A stretch of 33,835 nt of DNA from an uncultured Dorea sp. GTDB lineage: Bacteria > Bacillota > Clostridia > Lachnospirales > Lachnospiraceae. Both the position numbers and the translations under genes were made by a program. Location of the stretch: positions 1 to 33,835 of the forward strand of contig CAJTQA010000037.1 of the NCBI GenBank assembly GCA_910578455.1, read 5' to 3'. Position 1 is the first letter of the stretch. Every line of letters starts with the position of its first letter. Below are positions 9,162 through 15,344 of the stretch, piece by piece. The notes beneath the pieces were generated by a model that was given only the letters and a program-made list of their open reading frames with translations, did not search any database and had not been told where the DNA came from.

Positions 9162-10310
9162 CTATTTCCCGAAAATCTCTGCGGCAGCCTTCATATTCTC
9201 CATGATAGAAACCTCAAACGGACATCTCGTCTCACAGGCTCCGCACTGGATGCACTCGCCTGCATGATGCTCAAGCACCTCATAATGCTCCCTCACCGTC
9301 TCCGGAATCTCTCCCTGCGCCTTCGCCAGGTTCAGAAACTTCGTGACCGACGCAACGTCAATCTTCTTCGGGCAGGGCGCGCAGTGGCTGCAGTACATGC
9401 AATGCCCTCTCCAGCTGATATTCGGAAATGCCGCAAATGCAGATGCATAATCCTTCTCTTCCTCCGATGCCTCCTCGTAGGAAAGGCTGCGCTCTAGCTC
9501 CTCTGCCGTTCGCGCGCCGGCAAGAACCGTCGCCACCGCCGGACGGGTCAGCGCATAGTGGATGCACTGATTCGCCGTCAGAGCCTTTCCGGCAGGAGAC
9601 ATGGACGCATCCAGAAGATCCCCGCCGCCGAAAGCCTTCATAACCGTAATGCCTACCCCTAGCCGCTGGCAGGTCTCATATAGTTTCTGCCGCTCCGAAT
9701 CCATATTCACCAGCGGAGCCGCATAATTTTCATCCCGCCACAAATCTTCTACATCCTCGCTGGCAGGCTGCAAGTCATAACAGGGATTCACGCTGAACAT
9801 CAGCACTTCTATGTACCCGCTCTCCACTGCCGCAAGGGCAACCTTAGGATTGTGGCTGCTAAGTCCGATATGTCTTATCTTTCCCGACTCTTTAAGCTCT
9901 TTTGCATACTGAAGTACCGAGCCGTCCGAAACAGTCTTCCAGTCTTCCATAGAATCCACGTAATGAATCATCCCTACGTCGATATAATCTGTCTTTAAAA
10001 GAGACAGGCTGTCCTCAAAAGCCTCTCTTACCTCCCCGATATCCCTTGAACGCTTATACTGCCCATCTTTCCAAACAGAACAGATGTGAGACTGGATGAT
10101 GAACTTCTCCCGCCTGCCCTCAAGGGCCTCGCCAACGTTTCTCCGCACCTCTGGGTCGGAAGTGTAGAGGTCAAAATAATTGATGCCCGTCTCCTCCGCC
10201 ATGTCGAGGAAACGCCTGGCGTTCCTATAATTGTCTTCGGCAAAGCCCTCACAGCCCATGCCGATTTCGCTTACTTTGATTCCTGTGCTGCCTAATTCGC
10301 GGTATTGCAT
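9162..10310 (-). CDS. Aldo/keto reductase-fold protein with two C-terminal [4Fe-4S] motifs
   Basis: A 382-aa two-part protein. Residues 1 to about 290 form an aldo/keto reductase barrel (LGSTGIKVSEIGMG start, IHYVD, IGLSSHNP). The C-terminal 80 residues are ferredoxin-like, with C304-C307-C310-C313 (CMYCSHCAPC) and C353-C356-C359-C363 (CIQCGACETRCP), which should bind two [4Fe-4S] clusters. The barrel keeps Asp47 and His116, but the canonical catalytic Tyr and Lys are not at their usual places (FDLYTSDP and FIIQSHI). Electron transfer through the clusters rather than plain NADPH hydride chemistry is therefore plausible; this is inference. It has a strong AAGGAGG site 9 nt before the ATG. It is followed after 20 nt by the M20 amidohydrolase. 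Substrate unknown. Confidence 0.9.
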   Translation of the reverse strand: MQYRELGSTGIKVSEIGMGCEGFAEDNYRNARRFLDMAEETGINYFDLYTSDPEVRRNVGEALEGRREKFIIQSHICSVWKDGQYKRSRDIGEVREAFEDSLSLLKTDYIDVGMIHYVDSMEDWKTVSDGSVLQYAKELKESGKIRHIGLSSHNPKVALAAVESGYIEVLMFSVNPCYDLQPASEDVEDLWRDENYAAPLVNMDSERQKLYETCQRLGVGITVMKAFGGGDLLDASMSPAGKALTANQCIHYALTRPAVATVLAGARTAEELERSLSYEEASEEEKDYASAFAAFPNISWRGHCMYCSHCAPCPKKIDVASVTKFLNLAKAQGEIPETVREHYEVLEHHAGECIQCGACETRCPFEVSIMENMKAAAEIFGK

Positions 10311-10462
10311 GTTAAAAATCCTCCTTAATCTGCCTGTTTTAATTTCAACATTCGGCCTATCCGTTATCTGTTCCCGGTTCAGCCCCTCTAAAGTTTTTCT
10401 CCTCTATATTTTCTGCATCGCAAATCGGATACTGCGGATATTTTTCTTTCTATTCTTTTAAG

Positions 10463-11351
10463 TCACTTTGTTGTAAATAAAACATAGTTTTTGCATTCAA
10501 TTTCTTTTCTCAGTTCTTCTTCTGTCGGTAAATACAGCTTATAATTTGATGCAAACAACTGTTCATTGCCGTGAAGAACAGAGTATCTTGCAATATCTTC
10601 ATCAGTTTCTGTACAAAGCACAATACCTAACGTTGGATTGTCATCTGTACCTTTCTTTCGTTCATCATACATACGGATATACATGTCCATCTGTCCTACA
10701 TCCTGATGCGTAATTTTCCCTGTTTTTAAATCAATCAGGACAAAGCATTTCAAAATATAATTGTAAAATACAAGATCTATGAAATAGTCCTCTTTTTCTG
10801 TTTTTATATGCTGCTGACGGGCTACAAAAGCATAGCCCTTTCCCATTTCCATCAAAAATTTCTGAATATTTGAAATAATGCTGGTTTCCAAATCAGTTTC
10901 CGCATAATCTGAGTTTGGTGCTAATCCTAAAAATTCAGCCACAACAGGATTTTTAATAAATTCAAGTTTATCATTTTGGAAGTCAAAAGTTTTATCAAGC
11001 ATTTCCTACTCTACCAAATCTTTATGCTGAGATTGTAATATACGGCAGTAATATTGTGTGTTGATATTACGCTGCAACGTACGGACGCTCCATGTCTGTT
11101 CATATGCCTCTTTCTCATACCAGCTGCGGGCAGCAGAATCTGTTACTTGTAATAAAGCACGATAATGAGACCAGGTCAATCTTAGGAAACTCTTTATAGA
11201 ATCGCAAACAGTGATAAAGATTGCTGCGGTCATATCCTTTTCCATATTGCTCCGTAAGTTCTTTTGATAATTTCTTTATGATGTTAGCACCATATTCTGC
11301 GCGTTCTGAGCCATTATTTTCTTCCTCTGCTATCCTATATCCAATTTGCAT
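10463..11351 (-). pseudogene. Decayed DUF1016 / YhcG-type PDDEXK nuclease gene
   Basis: Three pieces together resemble one DUF1016 (YhcG) protein. The first (11351 to about 11180) has the N-terminal domain signature IGYRIAEE...ERAEYG...LSKELTEQYGKG. The second (about 11180-11009), in another frame, resumes at LTWSHYRALLQV and runs to KDLVE. An in-frame TAG at 11006-11008 then interrupts, and the third piece (11002-10463, 179 aa, same frame as the second) holds the PDDEXK-like nuclease domain (FIDLVFYN...FVLIDLKTGK). The gene thus carries a 5' truncation, a frameshift with probable deletion near 11180 and a nonsense codon. The last ORF alone might still be translated, but it lacks the N-terminal domain. 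The segment is more AT-rich than its neighbours, suggesting foreign origin. Family members occur near restriction and mobile loci. Confidence 0.8.
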
Positions 11352-12069
11352 CCCTATAGTACGGACACCGCTTTCTCAGACATTCCCGGTTCTCCCCCGA
11401 GAACTCACACTGTATCTTTTCCGGCAGCTCCATCTCAATCCCTAAGTTCTCCGCCGTATACTTCACCGCAGCCGCAGCCGCCGTAAAGGAATTCCTCTTG
11501 CAGCACCTCGGCCCGCCAAGCTCTCCGATAGCCTTCAGCGCCTCGGCGGTCATCCGGTTAGATAGCCCCCAGGACTTGCCCGTAAGGGGCGTCGCCTTTG
11601 TGACAATGCTCATAAACATCCCTGCGCTCACCGCCGCGCCGCAGCACCCCCACAATCCGCAGGAGCCGCCCGGGTATTCGCTCCCCCGCGACTTCATCTC
11701 CTCCAGCGCGCTCTCATAATCCGCTCTCGCCCTGTCTCCGGCAAATCCCCCGCTGTTATAATAAGCCGTAATAAGCGCGGCTCCCACCATCACATGATGC
11801 TCCGGACCATGCATATAGATGTAAGGGTCTTCCATCAATTTCTGCATAATCTCCACCGGATTTTTAGAAGTGCATTTTTTACACCCTTCAAGTATCACTT
11901 CAATCCCCTTTGCCCCATGGCATTCATCACACACATAATGCCCGTCCTCACACCCGGCATGGCTCTCAAACTGCCGATGGCACATCACGCACTCCATCTG
12001 CCTCGCCTTCTCGTAATATACAATGAGCCTGCCGCATACCAGGCAGGCTCCCTCTCCTCTCTTTCTCAT
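11335..12069 (-). CDS. DUF5714-type Cys-rich protein
   Basis: A 244-aa protein of unknown function resembling the DUF5714 family. The N-terminal 70 residues are rich in paired cysteines (C9/C12, C27/C30, C47/C50, C63/C66, plus C40) that could bind zinc or iron-sulfur clusters. The central part has a conserved HGPEHHVMVGAAL stretch and Gly/Cys-rich loops (GGSCGLWGCCGAAVSAG, PRCCKRNS), and the C-terminus adds two more Cys. The start is set by an ATGA overlap with the stop of the upstream flavoprotein; a longer reading frame runs back into that gene and is rejected. The last residues, DANWI, and the stop codon lie inside the degraded DUF1016 remnant, so the native C-terminus has probably been replaced by a few codons. 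Function unknown; a redox or metal-binding role is inference from the cysteines. Confidence 0.82.
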   Translation of the reverse strand: MRKRGEGACLVCGRLIVYYEKARQMECVMCHRQFESHAGCEDGHYVCDECHGAKGIEVILEGCKKCTSKNPVEIMQKLMEDPYIYMHGPEHHVMVGAALITAYYNSGGFAGDRARADYESALEEMKSRGSEYPGGSCGLWGCCGAAVSAGMFMSIVTKATPLTGKSWGLSNRMTAEALKAIGELGGPRCCKRNSFTAAAAAVKYTAENLGIEMELPEKIQCEFSGENRECLRKRCPYYRDANWI

Positions 12070-12695
12070 ACCATATCTCCTCGTATAAAATGCGTTGACA
12101 CCCGGTCTTCCTTCTCTGGAAGTCCGTACTTTTCTTTTCCAAGCGCGATGCTCTTCATGAGAAATGCCATGTTCCTCGCCAGCACGCGCATGGTCTGCAG
12201 GCCTTCTGCGTCTTCCTTCGCCTCCCCCGGCGTCCTCCCGTGGATGCTGTTCCAATACTGGCTTGACGCCACCGGCATGCCGGAAATCGTAAAATACTTG
12301 TTCAGCTCGTCAAAGGTGGCAGATAAGCCGCCTCTTCTTGCCGCCACCACGCTGGCTCCGACCTTCATCGTCTTGTCAAAGCCTGTGCTGTAAAACAGCC
12401 GGTCAAGAAACGCAATCAGCGTAGCATTTGCCGACGCATAATACACCGGACTTCCAACCACAAGCCCGTCGCACTCTGCAAACTTAGGCGCCGCCTCATT
12501 TACCACATCGTCAAACACACATTTTCCATTCTTCGCGCAGGAGCCGCAGGCGATACACCCCCTGACAGCCATGCTGCCAACATGAAGAATCTCCGTCTCG
12601 ATGCTTTCCTCTTTAAAAATCTTCTCCATCTCCTGCAAAGCAGCATATGTATTCCCCTCCGCACGAGGACTTCCGTTAATCATCAAAACTTTCAT
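12066..12695 (-). CDS. Iron-sulfur flavoprotein (NADPH-dependent FMN reductase fold)
   Basis: A 209-aa flavodoxin-fold protein that starts with the FMN phosphate loop (MKVLMINGSPRAEGNTY). It carries a compact cluster motif C47-C50-C53-C59 (CIACGSCAKNGKC), the CX2CX2CX4-7C pattern of archaeal and clostridial iron-sulfur flavoproteins that pass electrons from ferredoxin to FMN. The GSPVYYASANA loop near residue 90 contacts the flavin in the family. The ATG at 12695 has AGGAGG 8 nt upstream; an in-frame GTG at 12704 overlaps that site and is rejected. A promoter lies just upstream, and the DUF5714 gene follows by a 4-nt overlap, so the two are translationally coupled. Redox partner unknown. It is separated from the activase gene by a terminator. 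Confidence 0.9.
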   Translation of the reverse strand: MKVLMINGSPRAEGNTYAALQEMEKIFKEESIETEILHVGSMAVRGCIACGSCAKNGKCVFDDVVNEAAPKFAECDGLVVGSPVYYASANATLIAFLDRLFYSTGFDKTMKVGASVVAARRGGLSATFDELNKYFTISGMPVASSQYWNSIHGRTPGEAKEDAEGLQTMRVLARNMAFLMKSIALGKEKYGLPEKEDRVSTHFIRGDMV

Positions 12696-12718
12696 TCCAA
12701 ACACCTCCTATGCTGGTA

Positions 12719-12747
12719 ATTCTACCACACCGCAATGGCTTTCTCAA
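12719..12747 (-). promoter_or_regulatory. Promoter for the iron-sulfur flavoprotein - DUF5714 pair
   Basis: On the minus strand TTGAGA (12742-12747) and TAGAAT (12719-12724) are separated by exactly 17 nt, close to the sigma-A consensus. The start of transcription would be near 12712, giving a leader of under 20 nt before the ATG at 12695 with its AGGAGG. Confidence 0.72.
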
Positions 12748-12768
12748 TAGATGCTTTTTTAATCTCTC

Positions 12769-12804
12769 AAAACAAAAACCGGCACTCTTACTTCTGTGCC
12801 GATT
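12769..12804 (-). terminator. Terminator overlapping the activase stop codon
   Basis: On the minus strand a 9-bp stem (arms 12796-12804 and 12777-12785, 10-nt loop) is followed by GTTTTTGTTTT-like sequence. The 5' arm is formed by codons for the last residues of the activase and the TAA lies in the loop. It closes the double-cubane reductase operon and separates it from the flavoprotein promoter. Confidence 0.8.
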
Positions 12805-13555
12805 TCTCTCTCGCCAAAAGCGCCGCCCCCAGCGCCCCCGCATATCTCCCGTCCGCCGTCGGTTCCACCGTCTTCCCGACCTTGCCTGACAATATTTTTG
12901 TAAAATACTCACTGTGGCTTAAACCACCGGTCAGTATCACCTTCTCCGACAGGTTCTTCCGCTGGCTCAGCTGCGCCACCTTTGCCGCCACCGAATCTAC
13001 CACGCCTGCCGCGATATCCTCCCGGTTTTTGCCCTCCCCGATGTAATTGATGACCTCGGATTCTGCAAATACAGTGCACAGGGAGCTGATTGGCAGTACC
13101 GTTCCTGCCGCCGCCATGTCAAAAAGTTCCTGAAGGCTCACTCCCAGGCGGTTTGCCATGATTTCCAGAAATTTTCCCGTTCCCGCCGAGCACTTGTCAT
13201 TCATCAGGAAATCCTGTACCATGCCCCCGGATACTAAGATCACCTTCGTATCCTGCCCGCCGACGTCGATAATCGTACACTCATTTCCCGCCATCTCTCT
13301 GCCGCCTCTCGCATGGCAGGTAATCTCTGTGATGACATAATCCGCAAAGTCCACGGCAATCCTGCCATATCCGGTAGCGGCTGTCTTCGTCTCAGGGTTT
13401 CCCACATCCACCCCGTCCGCCAGGAGCTTTTCCCTGATAAGCGACGTCGTCTCCTTGCTGCTCCATCCAGTGGGGAGTACAAATTTCAAGTCCTTTTCCC
13501 CAATCACCGCTACCTTTGATGCCGTGGAGCCAATATCAATCCCTACATAATTCAT
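12788..13555 (-). CDS. ATP-dependent activase of a 2-hydroxyacyl-CoA dehydratase / double-cubane reductase (HgdC/YjiL family)
   Basis: A 255-aa member of the BcrA/BadF/HgdC ATPase family with an actin-like (ASKHA) fold. In this family a homodimer holds one [4Fe-4S] cluster and uses ATP hydrolysis to push a low-potential electron into its partner. The first phosphate loop is GIDIGSTASKVAV at residues 5-17 and the second is DVGGQDTK near 97-104. The bridging cluster ligands are C122 (NDKCSAGTGKF) and C160 (SSLCTVFAESE), both present and at the family's usual spacing. The ATG at 13555 is preferred over the in-frame GTG at 13567 because the AAAGG site lies between them. It is the last gene of the cassette, after the DUF3343 carrier, and should serve the reductase encoded two genes upstream. 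A CoA-dehydratase partner is less likely because no HgdA/HgdB pair is present. Confidence 0.93.
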   Translation of the reverse strand: MNYVGIDIGSTASKVAVIGEKDLKFVLPTGWSSKETTSLIREKLLADGVDVGNPETKTAATGYGRIAVDFADYVITEITCHARGGREMAGNECTIIDVGGQDTKVILVSGGMVQDFLMNDKCSAGTGKFLEIMANRLGVSLQELFDMAAAGTVLPISSLCTVFAESEVINYIGEGKNREDIAAGVVDSVAAKVAQLSQRKNLSEKVILTGGLSHSEYFTKILSGKVGKTVEPTADGRYAGALGAALLAREKSAQK

Positions 13556-13602
13556 CTTCCGTTTCACCTTTCAGCACATTCATGCAATATATAAATATCC
13601 TT

Positions 13603-13863
13603 CTAACAATATCTGTCTCTGTGCGGATTCAGATCCTTTTCCACCGCAGCAATCTTTAAAATCTCAATTCCATGTTCCGACACGCAATCTTGAACCGTCT
13701 CTATGTCTTCCTCTTTTATCATAAGCGAAATCCCGCAGCATTTACTCGCACTTCTGGGGGTCGGGGCAATGACTGCCCAAACCCCCAGCTTTTTCAGTTC
13801 ATTATAAAGACGCATCCCATTATCGTGGTTCGGAAACAACACATAATGCTGTATCTTCTCCAT
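13603..13863 (-). CDS. DUF3343 putative sulfur/selenium carrier-like protein
   Basis: A small 86-aa protein matching the DUF3343 family. It has an N-terminal beta strand followed by a helix (HYVLFPNHDNGMRLYNELKK), then PTPRSASKCCGISLMI, where the cysteine before Gly-Ile is the family's conserved one. The adjacent extra Cys and a C-terminal terminal Cys are also visible. The family is often described as a possible carrier of sulfur or selenium bound to cysteine, but no member of this exact context is known to me to have a proven role. A good AAGGAAGG lies 5 nt before the ATG. It sits 11 nt after the reductase gene and 47 nt before the activase gene, inside one transcription unit. Confidence 0.8.
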   Translation of the reverse strand: MEKIQHYVLFPNHDNGMRLYNELKKLGVWAVIAPTPRSASKCCGISLMIKEEDIETVQDCVSEHGIEILKIAAVEKDLNPHRDRYC

Positions 13864-13874
13864 AATAGCCTTCC

Positions 13875-15149
13875 TTAGTTGTTCAGCATTTCCACAAATG
13901 CGCTGACTCTTGTGCGGAGCTGCTGTGCATCGCTGTCCGTATAGTCTGTCTCAATGCCAAGCACCGGGATTCCTGCCTCTTTCATAGCGCGCTCTACAAA
14001 ATACCCTTCCGTATCATACAGGTTGCAGAACTTAAGATTCACATCAATGATGCCGTCAACCTTGTACTCTTTCGCCAGACGGAGGATATCGTCGATTCTC
14101 GCATGGTTCGGGGTGAAACATGCACAGTTGATATTCATGTACCGCTCTGCGATTGCCGTAATCTGGTCTTCCACGGTCTCTTTGCTCTCGTCCACATAAT
14201 TCTCAAAGTAACGCGTTCCTGTACACATCTCTTCACAGACAACGACTGCACCGCTTGTCTCCACGATATTGTGCAGTTTCCAGTTCGGGATCGCAAGAGG
14301 CGTTCCTGTCAGCATAATACGCTTTGTGCCTGCCGGAACTACGCTGACGCCGTCTTTGATTCTCTGCTCTAACTCGTCGCACAGCTTGTTGGTCATCTGG
14401 GTGAACCTCGCCGGATCATCATAGAACGCGATCTGGGAAATCACAAGGGCATCCGTGCCGCTAATCGGCAGCGTCTCATTCTTACGGCAGTCATAAAGCC
14501 TTGCCAGGGCTTTTCTCTTATTATTGATCAGTTTGATCGTCTCCGCCAACTTCTCAGCAGTCACCTTATTGCCGGTAAATTCCTCTACCTTCTCTTTTAA
14601 CGCTGTAATCTCCTCCGCCCACGCCTTAACGTCTTTCGCGCGTTTCATCTGCGGAAGATCCATCACATGTACCGGAACGTCCTCAGAGAGTATCTCCCAT
14701 GCTTTCTTCTTTCCGTCGCAGGTCGTCTCTCCAATGTACATATCTGCAATCCTAAAGAACGGGCAGGTGCGGTCAAGCCTTGCGCCGACAGATGCCTTGA
14801 TGAGCGGGCATGTGTTGGTCGGCAGCACTTTCTCTCCGCCTGGAACCCAGAACTGGGAGCCGCCGCAGAGTCCTGTAGCGATTGCGTCCGCCGCAAAGAT
14901 TACCTCGTCCGGAACATACACGCAGAACGTGCCGAACACCTTTCCGCCCTTTTTCTGATGCTCGATAAGCTCTGCCGGGCGTATGCCGTGGATGTCCGCT
15001 ACGACCATGTTATAATAATCCATTCCCTCCGGCCTGTTCTCCTGTGATAAAAAGACATCCCCAAATGCCTGCGGGAGCACCTCGCAGAGCTGGTCGTGCA
15101 GCTCCAGGTTCATTCCAAGTTCTTCCCACATCTTATGATTGTCAGCCAT
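13875..15149 (-). CDS. Double-cubane-cluster anaerobic reductase (HgdB/YjiM family)
   Basis: A 424-aa protein of the 2-hydroxyacyl-CoA dehydratase superfamily. It resembles the single-chain branch that includes E. coli YjiM and the Carboxydothermus double-cubane protein, which holds an [8Fe-9S] cluster and reduces small molecules when fed electrons by an ATP-dependent activase. Thirteen cysteines are visible; those likely to ligate the cluster are among C76, C95, C114, C129, C144, C305, C309, C342/C344 and C375. Recognisable segments are GLCGGSQFWVPGGEKVLP (93-110), TNTCPLIK, RTCPFF, VVCEEMCTGTRYF (303-315) and NLKFCNLYDTEG. The ATG at 15149 has AAGGAGG 9 nt upstream; a longer in-frame start at 15176 lacks a site and is rejected. 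The cognate activase follows two genes later. The natural substrate is unknown. Confidence 0.9.
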   Translation of the reverse strand: MADNHKMWEELGMNLELHDQLCEVLPQAFGDVFLSQENRPEGMDYYNMVVADIHGIRPAELIEHQKKGGKVFGTFCVYVPDEVIFAADAIATGLCGGSQFWVPGGEKVLPTNTCPLIKASVGARLDRTCPFFRIADMYIGETTCDGKKKAWEILSEDVPVHVMDLPQMKRAKDVKAWAEEITALKEKVEEFTGNKVTAEKLAETIKLINNKRKALARLYDCRKNETLPISGTDALVISQIAFYDDPARFTQMTNKLCDELEQRIKDGVSVVPAGTKRIMLTGTPLAIPNWKLHNIVETSGAVVVCEEMCTGTRYFENYVDESKETVEDQITAIAERYMNINCACFTPNHARIDDILRLAKEYKVDGIIDVNLKFCNLYDTEGYFVERAMKEAGIPVLGIETDYTDSDAQQLRTRVSAFVEMLNN

Positions 15150-15248
15150 TTCAAACTTCCTCCTTAAGTAAGACATTTTATATATGTATTACAATCAGTG
15201 TATCATTTTTATGGCTCATAAGCTATGGAATCCTTGTTTTTCACCCAT

Positions 15249-15260
15249 TGATAATTATCA
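15249..15260. promoter_or_regulatory. Perfect 12-bp palindrome in the reductase leader, possible FNR/CRP- or Fur-type operator
   Basis: TGATAATTATCA is a perfect inverted repeat. With one flanking base on each side it matches 9 of 10 fixed positions of TTGAT-N4-ATCAA, the FNR/CRP-family box, and it also resembles half of a Fur/PerR box. It lies about 20-30 nt downstream of the predicted start of transcription of the reductase operon, where a bound repressor could block elongation. AT-rich palindromes also occur by chance. Confidence 0.35.
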
Positions 15261-15287
15261 TATATTCCTATATTTATAGATGTTTTC

Positions 15288-15317
15288 TATATATCAAAAT
15301 GCTGCCTTTTCTGTCAA
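15288..15317 (-). promoter_or_regulatory. Promoter for the double-cubane reductase cassette
   Basis: On the minus strand a perfect TTGACA (15312-15317) is followed after 18 nt by TATATA (15288-15293). It lies just after the stop codon of the upstream aminotransferase and about 130 nt before the reductase ATG. No terminator is visible between, so read-through from upstream may also occur. Confidence 0.6.
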
Positions 15318-15344
15318 TATTCATCCGAATATGCCAAACAATTT

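Noticed and set aside
11006..11008. In-frame TAG as a read-through or pyrrolysine codon
   Set aside because: The same gene also has a frameshift and a truncated 5' end, so simple decay explains it; no sign of pyrrolysine genes in the window.
12070..12255. 62-codon N-terminal extension of the DUF5714 gene
   Set aside because: It is an out-of-frame reading of the flavoprotein gene, Arg/Gly/Glu-rich; the ATGA overlap start at 12069 is clearly better.
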